The notes: generated by a model not told the origin, from the sequence alone. Shown: positions 48,302 through 60,200, counted from the stretch's first letter. The stretch: 64,000 nucleotides of DNA from Owenia fusiformis (GCA_903813345.2 CAIIXF020000012.1:34982572-35046571); one strand, 5' to 3'. Numbers and translations are program-made.

Positions 48302-48857
48302 ATGGATATAAGTTCAGCTAGACTTACACAATGAAATATTCTTATTCGGATTAATTAAATATAATAGTATACACATTAACTATAGTAACTACTATTTGGA
48401 TTATATGCTCTTATAATATTGTTTAGTGGATTATTAAATGAGAAACCAATGCATATATATGTGAGTACAAAATTTTACTGCTATGTTATTGTTTACTATT
48501 TTGGTGGCCATTTTTAAAAATCTTGTTTTGAAGGCTGTGATTGGCTCAATCGGTGTGAATTTCTATTGGTTAATGAAAACTACTTTTTGATTGGATAACA
48601 GGACCCAGGGTCTTGGTTCTGTGTCTTTAAAAGTATTAATTTTCGATTAAAGCCTGTTTCGCCTCAAGTACATCATACCACGTTACGCCCATGCAGGCTT
48701 AAAATAGAAGTAACAGTAATCAAATTATTGCTGACATTAGTTAGTGACGTTACATTTAAATTGTGTTAAATAGTAATAGGATATGTATATAAATGAGATA
48801 GTTCCTTAAATGCTTGATGTGGAAATCAGTATTGAACTATACTGTACATATTCCATC

Positions 48858-49012
48858 CACTGGCGGATCTTGGGGGGGGGGGGGGCTGGGGGCCCGGGGC
48901 CCTCACCCTTGGGTGGGCCCAGAAAAAATCGGGCCCTCAAAAATATTTGGGCAAAAGTGGGCCTTTTTGGTCTTAATTTTAATTTCAGGCCAAATTTTGA
49001 AGAAAATGGGTA
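48858..49012. mobile_element. Truncated CACTGGCGGATC-family MITE
   Basis: 'ccactggcggatcttgg', a poly-G run, 'cccggggccctc' and 'aggccaaattttgaagaaaa' match the MITE at 25175. The right end is missing. Confidence 0.65.
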
Positions 49013-49199
49013 TATATATATGCGCTGTTTCATCGAGGTGTAAATGTCTATTCTCGTATAAAATGGTCAAGGAACTTCAATGGCAAGTGTGAAAAAAGAT
49101 GACTGACTTCTTGGACATTGGTCAGGAGAAATACTGTAATCCGTTCTTGCGGTGATCCATCCTTGAACTGGTATATGCACAGTTCTTCTATTGAGCAGG

Positions 49200-49369
49200 T
49201 GTGAAAGAAATGATGGTCCCCCAGGGATTATGGTCCCCTTTCTTAACGGCCCTTACTGGCCCTGATTGCGTATAAGATAATGAGGGAAAGAGTTGTATTC
49301 AGGTCACCATATAAATCAATGGAGAGTAGGACCATAATTTGATAGGACCTCCTACCCTTTTACACCGTC
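49200..49369. mobile_element. Second copy of the 'ggaccataatttgataggac' MITE
   Basis: It is the reverse complement of 27804-27972 with high identity ('ttaacggcccttactggccc', 'gcgtataagataatgaggga'). Confidence 0.7.
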
Positions 49370-49495
49370 AATAAATTTCCCAAATACATATGGATATATA
49401 TGAATAAACTTATATTCATGTGTCACTTTAAAAAATTTGCCAAATGTAATCATGTGAATATGTAGCAATGTGCCCAAAGAGAGTGGTCTATTTTG

Positions 49496-49632
49496 CCTTG
49501 GTCACATACGCTACGATCCATCAGCCGGCGCCCGGCTGATTGAGTTTTTTGTTCAATATTGTATTCAATTTTGAACAAAATACTCAATCGCCCGGGCGCC
49601 GTATTAAAAATCGGAGCAAATGTGACCAAGGC
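49496..49632. mobile_element. Second copy of the ~136-bp palindromic MITE
   Basis: Ends 'ccttggtcacat' and 'atgtgaccaagg'; the core 'tgattgagttttttgttcaa' inverts. It matches 25482-25617. Confidence 0.75.
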
Positions 49633-50261
49633 ATTGTGTAGTGATAGTTCGTTCAGTGCGTTTGAGGCAACGACAACGAAATATAATAAATATATAATAA
49701 ATAATCTTTTCTGACATTAAAACCGGTTATAGATTTGAAATATTTGCTTATCATCTCTTGGTTTTACTAATTATTACAAAAAGACCAAAACTCAAATTCT
49801 GAATGGAAATATGGCAGAGGTTTAGTTTTGAACTTTATTTCACAACATATGATACTCGATGATGACATGCGCAGAAGATAAAGATGGAATGCTTGGAGCC
49901 AATCCTCCTTGAATGCACCAATTAAATGCAATAATACTGCGCATGCGCTATCCAAAAAGCGGTTGTATTTATCATTTCAAGATTTTCAATAGTCATCTCC
50001 TGTAAAAATATCTATCACATTGACCAGCAAACGACGAGTAGATCTACGTAATCAAATTATTGAGACATATAAAATTACCTTTGTAAGACGTTGAACTTTG
50101 GGATGTCAACTCTTCTAGTACCTGGTAATTACGACATTATCCCAGGAGAGAAATGAAACTTCCAATCGGAAACTACTTTGCTACATTTCCAGGTATGCAT
50201 CTACATGTCATCTATTTTGCTTAACGTGTGTCATTTTGCTACTTGTGATGTAAGCGCGAAG

Positions 50262-50268
50262 TATAAAA
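50262..50268 (+). promoter_or_regulatory. TATA box of PLA2 gene 2
   Basis: TATAAAA in 'gaagtataaaagctgag' lies about 30 bp before a plausible start site near 50291-50295. A 5'UTR exon then runs to 50336 ('attgcg|gtaagt'), and an intron ends at 50591 ('tgcttttag'). The ATG follows at 50608. Confidence 0.6.
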
Positions 50269-50607
50269 GCTGAGAAAGCGAATATCACTAGTTGTGTAGC
50301 TGTACAAGTTTAGTAGGTTTCAAGAGAACAATTGCGGTAAGTAATACAATTCACGGTATTTAATTTAAATCGATTTCAGATTGCTTAGAAAATGTAAGAT
50401 GTATATCGGTATCATGATAGTAGACTGGTAGTGATATTGCTATAGTGTATTTTTACATTACTTTCCATTATATTATACCAGTGAAAACATAGAAAACCCT
50501 AAAAGGTAGAATCCTACCGGTACATGTTGCACGCCAATTTAATAAAACAAACGTACAATTGAAATATTCTCTCTTCTTTGCCTGCTTTTAGACCTAGACT
50601 TCTTGCA

Positions 50608-52109
50608 ATGTCGCAGAGGTTCTGCTTACTAGTTAGGCTTCTACTTGCGTTCCCAGTGATGGACTACGCTTTGGGATTACACGGAGAGTTACGGAACGTG
50701 ACGTCATCTCGATTTCAGCCACAACAGCATCTGCTTGGTCCAAAAACAAGCATGGGGACAAACCTAGATGCAAAGTCTGAAGAACATGGGAAACGACAAC
50801 ACTCGGTTCTTCAAGAACAGTCCGTAACCCGAGAAAACAAACCATGGATAAAGGACGGCTCTGTGATTGGCCGAGAGCCACAAAGTAGGAACCACGTGCA
50901 CGTGCGACGTGAAGAAAATCCATCACACTCGATTGGTGAAGAGAATGAGTCACGTGCGGAAAATCAAGAGAACCCGATTGGTCGAGTATTTGAACTGCGC
51001 GCCAAACGATCCGTTAATGTTTACAGTGCCTATTCGGTGATACGCGAACTAGGTGGTGAAGATTTGGACACAAAGTGTCAATTATTGACAAACTTTGACC
51101 GTTTATTAAGCAATCTACATTCCACTAATTGGTTAGAGAAACGACATGAACAACAGCCGAGAGATAACCATAATGACACACGCATGACGTCAAATCTCAA
51201 GCATGATATGACACGTTTATTTACAAACGCACTGTTTCAAAATTTAGCCGACCCCGAGCATTTTTCAAGAGCGAAACTCGAATGCACGAAATATACTGAA
51301 CATGGACGCAAACAACCCAGTCAAATGATTCCCGGGGACACAGCAACTTCATCGAAGCGACGTCAGAAACGTTTTTCGTTCATACATCCCGGGACGAAAT
51401 GGTGTGGACCGGGTGACATTGCTAGTGGATTTGATGACCTTGGTGCGTTTGGGAAGATCGATACATGCTGTAGATCACACGACCACTGCCCAGCGAAGAT
51501 CCTAAGTTGGGAAACGAAGTATAACGTGTTCAATCATAGATTGTATACGTTAAGTCACTGTGACTGCGATGACAGGTATATTTTAATATTTTTCCTATGC
51601 CAAGTGGAATTTTAGGGAGATAGGTAATAAGATATATCCCGTATCCTGATGTTTAGGTTTCCACATCCAGATCCCCAATTTATGACGGATATTTACACAT
51701 TTAAGACTGATATCACAAAACTTTGAATTGTACATGCTGTTTCGAATTGAATGAAGTCTCAGAGGTATTAAGTCAACCTCTAATATTGTTTTCACGTGTT
51801 TATTATTGTTTACCCGGATATATTATTGTTTGCACGTACATATTATTGTTTACACGTGTATTTAAATATAATTGTTAAGATGTGTGTTGCAGCTTTCGAT
51901 ATTGTTTACGATCATCAAAATCTAAGACGGCTGACGAGATTGGAAAAGCATTCTTTAACACACTTGGGGCAAGCTGTATCACTCTACGAAGGAAGCCGAA
52001 ATGCATCGAACACAGCTGGTTGGGAGCCTGTAACAAATATAGCGCGGACGATAGCACGATCGAAGCTGACGTACACAATTCTGATACATATGTCCCGTCG
52101 ATATATTAA
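50608..52109 (+). CDS. Secreted group III phospholipase A2, paralogue 2 (2 coding exons)
   Basis: Exons 50608-51575 and 51893-52109, split in phase 2 at the same codon as paralogue 1 (GATGACAG|GTATAT, GTTGCAG|C), give 394 residues. Signal peptide MSQRFCLLVRLLLAF. The propeptide is about 80 residues longer than in paralogue 1, polar and rich in Glu/Arg/His, and ends in the dibasic site RRQKR. The mature part has FSFIHPGTKWCGPG, CCRSHDHCP (H291) and CDD (D321), with the same 30-residue H-to-D spacing, so catalysis should be retained. Mature domains are similar while the propeptides differ strongly. A TATA box and 5'UTR intron precede it. It is the paralogue of the gene at 18072, 32 kb away on the same strand. 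Confidence 0.9.
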
Positions 52110-52471
52110 TCATGATTAATTGATGATTTTCTGAAGTGTTTTTTTAATGTAACGTTTGCACCCCCACGAATTCTTTAATGATACGTCGGAGATTTGTGAC
52201 AAATTGACTCCAGTTGACAAACGTATGGATGAGAATGTACAATGTAGTTCAGAAGAGAAAACAAGAAAGCGTCTTCGGGGTCAGTTTATTAAGGTATCGT
52301 CCCTTCGGAATTTGCCATATAGATCCTGAAATGGCTCTATAGCAACGTCATTATATGTTATGACAATGTTGGGGAAAGAATTGGGTTTTGAATTCTTGGT
52401 CTGTACAATGAAAAATATGATTGTTCGAAACTAGTACCACGTATATAAATTACTGTAGTATATATTATATT

Positions 52472-52477
52472 AATAAA
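52472..52477 (+). terminator. Possible polyadenylation signal for PLA2 gene 2
   Basis: AATAAA lies about 360 nt after the stop codon. It is the first canonical signal I noticed after the gene. Confidence 0.35.
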
Positions 52478-52839
52478 TAAGTATATAAGTAAAGTATTTA
52501 AACAAATTACAAATGTTTTGGTTCAGATTCTAATATGAAAATTTGATATCAAATCTACAAAATTATACGGAAAAATCATATTTGGGATATCATAAATAGT
52601 ATGAAGCACCTATAAGATAATAACATTCGCATTGACATTAAAATTGATTAATTCGAACATGACTGTATTCACGCCTTCTATAAAATGTCAACAAAGTCAA
52701 CATTTCACCTGGGGTATATTCGCGAAGAATACCCCTGGTAATACATGTAATGTGTGACGTCATAACGGCGGGTCGTAGTAATGGCGGACCATAATGAATA
52801 TTCGAAACATCTTGGTGAGTTTTCATTTTCGAACCGTAA

Positions 52840-52970
52840 TATAGACCTCAGAGCAGGGGTAATATCGTCGAATACATCCCTTAGGGCTAGGCATGAAAGC
52901 CTACAGTAAAACGTTTCTTCCTAGCCCTGCGGGGTGTATTCCACAATATTACCCTTGCTCTTCGGTGTAT
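52840..52970. mobile_element. Hairpin MITE
   Basis: 'gagcaggggtaatatcgtcg' with 'gggctagg' inverts against 'cctagccctgcggggtgtat' and 'aatattacccttgctc'. The loop is about 25 bp. A shorter hairpin ('ggggtatattcgcgaagaat') lies just upstream near 52710. Confidence 0.7.
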
Positions 52971-52979
52971 ATTTGTTAA

Positions 52980-55900
52980 TTTGTATATCATTGTTATTCA
53001 AATTATTAATGTACATTTGATTAGCATTTAATGCACTAATTTGTATACTTCACAAAAGTTAGACTGACAATGTATTACGTTGTTGACCCCTGGGTATGAC
53101 AGGTAAAATTCAACTTCTGAGCCGGGAGTTTTGTCAGCTGTTTGTGCTGTTTGAAAAGTATTATGGTCTCTTTTCGGACAATGTAAAATCTTAAACGAAA
53201 CTACTTATGTATATTTCGTCTGTATTCATAGATGTCACCCTAATAAATATAAAAGTCTACAGAAAATCAGGATAGGAGATCGAATGGTACTTTTTCCTGA
53301 AAAGCAGGGTTGTGAAAGCTTGTCTTTATACAGTATTTAAACCAGAATAATTACCAGCCTGGTATGGTATATATTCGAAAATGTAACATGGCTTTTATTT
53401 GTACCTTAAAAACACTTTCCGAATCCAGAAAATCAAGTTCAGGCCAAAGACGATCACATATCACGCAATAAGAACGTAACAAAAAACATTTTGCTTCGGT
53501 ACAAGTGACACACGCGTCCAATTCCAATATATTCACAAGTAATTCCCTATCACGTGATATAACCCGTAGCATGATGTATTGGTCGTTATTGGCATTGTCA
53601 GCGGGATGAAGTCACCAACGCGACCCCGATCACCAATTTATATCAAGAATCGATGCCAAAAACAAATCGACATGCGATTTATTTATATTAGGATATGGGA
53701 AAGCTAGAATCCCACTGGGAAACTTCAGTTCAGTACTTTTAGAAGAACAATAGACATCCACGTCTTGGTTTAGGAAACAATAACACGAAAACAAGATTTT
53801 ACAACCAAGTCACTTTTGATCATTCTGTATCCAGTGACCCCAGATTAAGCTCAATCGGTTTGGAGGCTAATCTCATTGTAAAGTTCCTGGTTTAAGACAG
53901 AAATACTTTTAAATGGAAGCAAATATGTAACAAGCAGAAATGGGACGAGGGAAAGACTATTACATAAAACAGTTATTTGTAAAATAAACACTTACATAGT
54001 CGCAATTACAAAAGTGTAACAATTGTTACAGACGCCGAACGCACTGTCATAGCCACCATAGCCCGGTCACAAACAGGTGGTTTACGCTATATTCATGTTA
54101 CCAAATTTTATTTTACAGAAATGATTGGTAAACGTTTTACTGCCGCTTATGTGCCTGATTTAATAAGTGGTTCTTGCAACTGGATTCAGTACTAACACTC
54201 TTAAAAATTAATTACTTGAGTATTTCCCAAGTATTTCCCAAGTATAAAAATTACCTAAAGTTAAATACTTAGTTTTACGTCATTTTACTTAGGTTTAACT
54301 TATATTGTCATTTTGAGTTTTTTAATTGCTTAATTATGTGAGTATTACAATTACTACAGTAATTATTTCAATTTCTCACCTTGCATTAGTAAATTCACCA
54401 TAAATGAATTACTTAAAAATTACTTAAAAATTATTCAGTAGTTCAAGATTATTTAAGTAATTTTTGACTTAAAATGAGTAGTACAATTTCTCAATGTAAG
54501 GAAATCCAAGTAATAATTTTTAAGAGTGTAGCTATGTATGTGGCCAAGCACTGAAAGGGAAAATACCAAAAGATGTTTGACAATACGCATTGCATTATTT
54601 CTGAATAAAACAAAACATCAAAACAAAACAAATAACAACACAATAATAACACATGACTTTTAGGCCTACTTGATTTTGAAAAATACATTTGATAAACATA
54701 AAATCGATTTCTTAGTCTAAAAATAAAATGGAACTGCGCAATAAAAACAACATCAAATAGGAAATTTCTACCTTGGTGGCGAATGCTTCACAGCGTGTAT
54801 CAAAACTGATTGTTGTATAGACAATCAAATTAAATTGATTAGTTCAATAATGTACCCAATGGCCCCATAATGGAATATGGTTCCACGGCAATAATTAATT
54901 GGGTTAAAAATTTCTTTCTGTATTTAGTAGTCGTTGGTAGTTTTTGGAACATTATGGTATCTTTGCAAATATTTTTACAGGATCTTAATCTTTATGTCCC
55001 TATAGATGACCATGATGTGTACATACTTCAGTAAAACGACATTAATAGCATTCTTGTCTGACCAATGACCTTGGGGTCTATATTATATAGAGAGACAATG
55101 AACACCGACTAAAACCGAAACACACTGCTTGTAAAATCAGCCATTTATTAAATATCGATAACGAGGCTAATAAATTTACATCATATGACGTCACTAAAAG
55201 ATACCATATAACTTTAAAGGAGCAATGTTCTTATTTCATTATTTGACACTTTTCAATGGATAAAATATGTTACAATAAGTACTTATAAAAATACAGCGAT
55301 AATTGTTTAGTCAAAAGATCACTAACACAAGCAAAGCATTTTAGAGGACACTTATCCTGTTGGACAACAAACAATATTTTCAAGTATGTAAAATTCATAT
55401 TAACAATGGCCGTTTGAGCGCATGTATAGTCTGCATTGCATAATATGTATGAATCGTAATTGTTGGACCAACAGTCAATTCAACTCTCTCTTCATATAAT
55501 TATTTCAATTCACATTATTCAATGTATTATTGAAATTGATACGTAAAGGTTAGATGCAATATGCAGTATAGGGTATAAAAACACTTCGTCGTTTAGAAAC
55601 ATATTGGTATTCACTCAAGCAAAAATTAAAATGTTTTTTTTTCTAAATTTTTGCTGGTCGGACAGATCTCTAATTCGGTAATATCAAGCGAATATGGCCA
55701 ATGTGTCGTTCACTACAAACCCAGATACCTCTAAAGTTTCCCTTTATATGTAGGTCGTAGGAAGTGGAAAACGCGCAGAGAAACACGATATACCGACACG
55801 ATCTTTTGCGTTTTACTAGAATTTAAGAGGTCGTCTCGATATACATTTTCACAAAATGCACTTGTTATGAGAAATTCCCTCGAAAGTACCTATAGTTCAT

Positions 55901-56337
55901 TGGTATTACATAAGGGTGATATCAGATCAACCAAGTCCCCGTAATACAATCCAATATACAGAAAATGTATATTCAACTACAAGAATGACAAACCAACTAG
56001 CGATTGACCAGTAATCAAAATCTATTAAGATGAGATTATCCCAGCTTAACGAACAAAGCGCTTAAAAACACAACGAGTGATTCGGTTGCTAATGGGCAGA
56101 GTGGTCATAGTAAACAAGTGGGTGCCATTCATGAGGGAAAGCACACCAAGTGGAGGGGTATCATTGAGATATTAAAGACAGCTGAAGAACTATGTTAACA
56201 AATTTTATGATAGACACTTACAGTTTCATTCATCGACACTTCATGTGATATAACGTTATTGATATAAAACTCAATGAGAGCCATTAAAGATTGTTTGAGA
56301 AAACACGGTACTCGAACTAACAGAGGAGAAAACACAA
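52980..56337. other. Long intergenic region with one MITE, no recognised gene
   Basis: No supported exon is visible. A minus-strand frame at 53351-53572 has a Cys pattern (CVTCTEAKC, CVICDRLWP), but I cannot extend it with exons. A TATA-like 'gggtataaaaac' near 55571 could serve the ANKUB1 leader or an unseen transcript. Confidence 0.3.
54196..54529. mobile_element. 334-bp MITE with ACACTCTTAAAAATTA ends
   Basis: 'acactcttaaaaattaatta' with 'cttg' inverts against 'caagtaataatttttaagag' with 'tgt'. The interior is AT-rich and partly palindromic ('taaaaattacttaaaaatta'). Confidence 0.8.
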
Positions 56338-56394
56338 ATGAGACATGATTGGAATATTATGATGGAGTTACCAAAACACGCAATGCTTTATGAG
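56338..56394 (+). other. Candidate 5' leader exon of the ANKUB1-like gene
   Basis: An ATG-containing stretch ends in a strong donor (TATGAG|GTAAGT). The next good acceptor is 'gcattttcag' at 57469, just before the ANKUB1 coding exon. Joined, its ATG would give a short frame ending before the main ATG, so it would be an upstream ORF in the leader. The link is inferred from splice signals only. Confidence 0.35.
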
Positions 56395-57568
56395 GTAAGT
56401 GAACGTTTGGATGATCTAACTGATAAAACAACAGCTGTAACTATTGACAACTTAATATCGACAAACAAGTGTATCGTTCGAGAGCATTTGATATTTAAAT
56501 AGCTATTTGAATATTAATTCATGTATTATCTTTGGAAAACGTCTTAGCATCCGACGCATCTCTTTAAAACATACTACGCATTTATCGTCGTTCTGTAGAT
56601 AAACATATTGCGAATTCATTTCCATTCTCTGAAGTACATGGATAACGACTCACGTTGATGATGACAGACACATATATCACGAAATAATCTAATCTGCAAT
56701 AATCAATAAGCACATTGGTATATCTTCGTTATGATAAGCAAAGCACTTTGTAAATTGAATGTAAATATAAGGATAGAGGGCTATTGTTTGAGCGTGTTGT
56801 GTTAATATATCATAAAAATGGATGCAAAAACTGATGCATTAATCCGGTAGGTAACCTTGAAATTATTTTTAAATATGAAGTCTATTGATATTATGTCGCG
56901 ACGCATTTATTCTAACAAAATTGCCCGTGACTAAAAACAAGTTAGATACAATAACAATCATGACTGTACAATAATCGTTACTTTAGAAAATATAGTTGTA
57001 TTTAATCAGAGTATTTGTTATTGGTGGAATGTATACATGTAGCTAAATATTAATTCTATATCGCTTTAGAATGACATCGTCGTACAACATGTTACATTTA
57101 TCATATATTTACAAATAGTATCAACTCCAAAGATGGTTTTCTTGTCAAGGGGATTTTGCATTGACGATAATGATGACGGACATTTACACATATAAGAGCC
57201 TATTTCATTTGGATCGTGTTCATTAATATTCTTGTATGATAAAAATAAAGGCGTAGATACAATAACTATTTATTTATATATTGATTGATTACAAAGCATA
57301 CGACATAAAGGTACAATAAATAATCAGCTAATGGCATTGTCATATTTACGAGCTTGTTACAATTTATTGTTCAAAGGAAGTTTATTGCACAATTGAATAA
57401 TGGAATAACACTAAAATGTTTATTGCTTCGATCAGCTGTTTGATAACATTTCAATTCTTGCATTTTCAGGTCGACCTGCTTTCAATTGGTACATAACGGC
57501 ATATTTTGCACATTGGTAGTGTGAACATACATGTAGACAGACAGTCATCAAAAGAACATTGCAACAAA

Positions 57569-59602
57569 ATGGGTGGCAAGTCGAAAAAGTGCCCGAAGAA
57601 AGAGGACGTTCCGATGAGAATTTTTATACAGTATAAAAATGAAAGACAAAATCTAGATATTTACGATGGCAAAACGGTGCTGGAGATCAAACAGATAATT
57701 CGAGATAAGTTTGACATCGGGACGCAGTCCGACAATAAAGAGAAAAAAGTCCTCGTATTACATTTCGCCGGGGCGGACCTAAAAGACGAATGGATATTCA
57801 AGGATGCGGGGATACATCAGGGGGAGACAATACACGTTCTCATGCGGAATGAAGTTCACCCAACGTTATATATTCATTGTGCATTTAGCCAAGAGACAAT
57901 TCCAATCTTACAGCCAATAGATTGCATTAAAATGCAAGTCGAAGAATTACGGACAATTGCAGCTGAAAAATCCGGTATACCTGTTACTGTATTTAGACTG
58001 ACAAATGCTAAAGGAGTTGAGATGTACGATTGTCAGACGTTGTTCGATTATGGGGTTGAACAAGCGCATACCATAAACTTAGAGACTTGGGACGGTTGGA
58101 ATGATTTTCTAAATGTAGCAATTATGGGGTTCACTGCGCAGGTTATGACGTTGATAAGCGAGAATGACGTCGTTGGACGTTTCCAAATGAAAGTCGCTCT
58201 TCATATTGCCGCTCATTTCGGTCATGTTGACCTGGCAGTGAGTCTATTACGTCAGGGGTTAAGAGCCAGTGAGCCAATAGGAGAGCATCCAATCAGGCAG
58301 TGGTGCAACAATGATGCCCATACCGGAAGTTACAAATGTCCAATCCACGTTGCTGTAGAGAACGGTCAACTAGGAGTACTGAGGACTTTCATAAATCACG
58401 ATATATGCAACATGATGGTTAAGAATATAGATGATCTTATGCCACTGAACATTGCACTTCGCAAAAAGAAAAAAAGCTGTGCAAGTTTTCTGCTGACTAA
58501 GCAATGGACACGAATGCATATTGGAAAGTCAACAGTTTCCCTAGCCATATACGCAAGGATAAAAAAGTGGGCGGAAAAAGCAAAGGCAAATACCTTTTTC
58601 ATTTATGGACAATCTAAATCCTCATTGAAAAGGCCGCCATATGTGACGGATGCGTTGCTAGGGAACGGTGTGCATCTAGATGGGTTCTCGACAAGTCCTA
58701 TGATGGCGAAAGCGAAGGCTGATAAACAAGATGACAGCAAGAAACGCCCGGCGTATTACTATTTCCAGGAAGTTGGATATATGAACCCCGAGGAGTATTT
58801 CAGACGAATTCTGTCGAACGCAAAGCAGGCAAAGACACAAACATTCACTAAAGCACTTTTTGGTGGGCGACAACAATTAAAGAACGATCTCCCCAGTTCT
58901 CGTTCAGTTACGCCAGAAAAACGTCAGCGACCTAGGAGTAGGAGCATTGGTGCATCAAGATTGCGACTACCGCCAATTAACGAAGGTCCTAAGGTCAGCG
59001 CATCAAACCCAGATATTCAGAATGCCTCTAAGTCAGCTACTGGCAGAAATTCTATTGTTGAACAAACATTAACCAGACGCGAGAGTATCGCAGCTGACAA
59101 TGTATCTAGGATTGAGTCAACCACCGGTTTCATTCAGACGGGATTAGCACCTGTGCCCCCAAAGGACAGTAAAGATATCGAGCCCGATCAGCTTAAATCA
59201 AGGAAGAAATCAATTTCAAAAAAGAAAAAGAAACGCGGAGGAGCCAGTGCAGTTCAATCGCTAATGGCTAAAAATAAAGCTTCAGAACTTTCAATCCCCT
59301 TGCCACAAAAAAGTGTTGAAACCACCCCGAGACCCTACTTTCACTCCACAACTCAAGGTGAAAATCTTGCAGATAGTACACTCGAACTGTTCGAGACCTA
59401 TCGAGGCGAGACTTCGCGAGATTACGCCATAAAGTGTCTTTCTGTTGCTAATAAGTACAAAGAAAGGCCTTGGCTTTCACAAGTTAGAACTGCTATGGAA
59501 ATTACGGCACGAGGTGTCAGGAAAGCTGTGTTAAGGCAGCCTCATCTATTCGCCCCTTTTCAAAGGACTAGCACTGTAGGAACTATGGGCACACGCATGT
59601 GA
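57569..59602 (+). CDS. ANKUB1: ANKUB1-like protein: ubiquitin-like domains plus ankyrin repeats
   Basis: One uninterrupted coding exon of 677 residues. The start is the ATG in 'acaaaATGG', the first ATG with good context and no in-frame signal upstream. Residues 16-95 form a ubiquitin-like fold (MRIFIQYKNE, KTVLEIKQIIRDKF, LHFAGADLKDEW). Residues 96-180 look like a second, more diverged ubiquitin-like unit. Ankyrin repeats follow at about 200-320 (ALHIAAHFGHVDLAVSLL, PIHVAVENGQLGVL, PLNIALRKKKKS). The C-terminal half is polar with a basic KKKKKRGG patch near 550. This order matches metazoan ANKUB1, whose function is largely unknown. There is no C-terminal GG for conjugation, so the ubiquitin-like units are interaction modules. 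It converges with the minus-strand gene at 60449. Confidence 0.9.
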   Translation: MGGKSKKCPKKEDVPMRIFIQYKNERQNLDIYDGKTVLEIKQIIRDKFDIGTQSDNKEKKVLVLHFAGADLKDEWIFKDAGIHQGETIHVLMRNEVHPTLYIHCAFSQETIPILQPIDCIKMQVEELRTIAAEKSGIPVTVFRLTNAKGVEMYDCQTLFDYGVEQAHTINLETWDGWNDFLNVAIMGFTAQVMTLISENDVVGRFQMKVALHIAAHFGHVDLAVSLLRQGLRASEPIGEHPIRQWCNNDAHTGSYKCPIHVAVENGQLGVLRTFINHDICNMMVKNIDDLMPLNIALRKKKKSCASFLLTKQWTRMHIGKSTVSLAIYARIKKWAEKAKANTFFIYGQSKSSLKRPPYVTDALLGNGVHLDGFSTSPMMAKAKADKQDDSKKRPAYYYFQEVGYMNPEEYFRRILSNAKQAKTQTFTKALFGGRQQLKNDLPSSRSVTPEKRQRPRSRSIGASRLRLPPINEGPKVSASNPDIQNASKSATGRNSIVEQTLTRRESIAADNVSRIESTTGFIQTGLAPVPPKDSKDIEPDQLKSRKKSISKKKKKRGGASAVQSLMAKNKASELSIPLPQKSVETTPRPYFHSTTQGENLADSTLELFETYRGETSRDYAIKCLSVANKYKERPWLSQVRTAMEITARGVRKAVLRQPHLFAPFQRTSTVGTMGTRM

Positions 59603-59900
59603 CATTTACTATAGGTGTGTTGTCTTTCCATAATCTAGCTACAAACCCTTGTGCCTCACTCTGATGCGTTGTGTTGGTGAAGTAATCCCCAGCTTTGAAC
59701 TATGACTAGCTTTTCATAATGCCCCTTGTCCTTTGTGCACTGCAAAAATGCTTTCAGTCCGCAAAAATACAGTATGCCATGCTGCTGTATGTCGTATGCA
59801 GGCATTGCTAAAGACGAGTGTACTTAGTTTATCACTAAATCATTTAAATTGTATATTTTATATGATACGCATTTTTAAATTTCGTATTTTTAACATTTTG

Positions 59901-59906
59901 AATAAA
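59901..59906 (+). terminator. Polyadenylation signal for the ANKUB1-like gene
   Basis: AATAAA lies about 300 nt after the stop codon. A second AATAAA follows near 59963. Confidence 0.55.
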
Positions 59907-60072
59907 TTATACCAATATCATTACAACTCATTTTCGAATATTTTGTCAGATATAACTATATGAATAAACATACTGAAAACAATTGCCGATATAAAGATGG
60001 CAGTAGTGTAGTTGTAATCAGACTGCCCTGCCATCTTTTAATGAACATTCACTCTATAACCAGAAGCTTACA

Positions 60073-60200
60073 GGGTGTGCCAAAAGTAACGAATTACAAC
60101 TGAAATTTGCCCAAATTATATCTTCATAAACACAGGTTAAAAGTACTCTAAGCTAAAGGACATTGCTCTAAGCTAAGGAATATATTCAACTGTGTACATG
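60073..60200. mobile_element. Lone CAGGGTGTGCCAAAAGTAACG element end
   Basis: 'tacagggtgtgccaaaagta' is preceded by TA and resembles the ends at 22111 and 36051. I find no partner end, so this is a truncated Tc1/mariner-type copy. The right boundary is arbitrary. Confidence 0.35.

Larger units (their letters stand above)
44609..48626. mobile_element. Kolobok-like DNA transposon, 4.0 kb, TTAA flanks
   Basis: TTAA at 44605-44608 and 48627-48630 flanks short inverted ends, AGACTCA on the left and the complement of AGACACA on the right. Similar 'gagccaatcac' motifs lie about 265 bp inside the left end and about 80 bp inside the right. It carries two divergent genes with an 835-bp spacer between their starts. 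TTAA targets and the D/D/E-type transposase agree with the Kolobok superfamily. Both ORFs are intact, so it may have been active recently. Confidence 0.65.

Noticed and set aside
50633-50953. Minus-strand 106-codon frame over PLA2 gene 2
   Set aside because: Antisense shadow of the PLA2 propeptide; no independent support.
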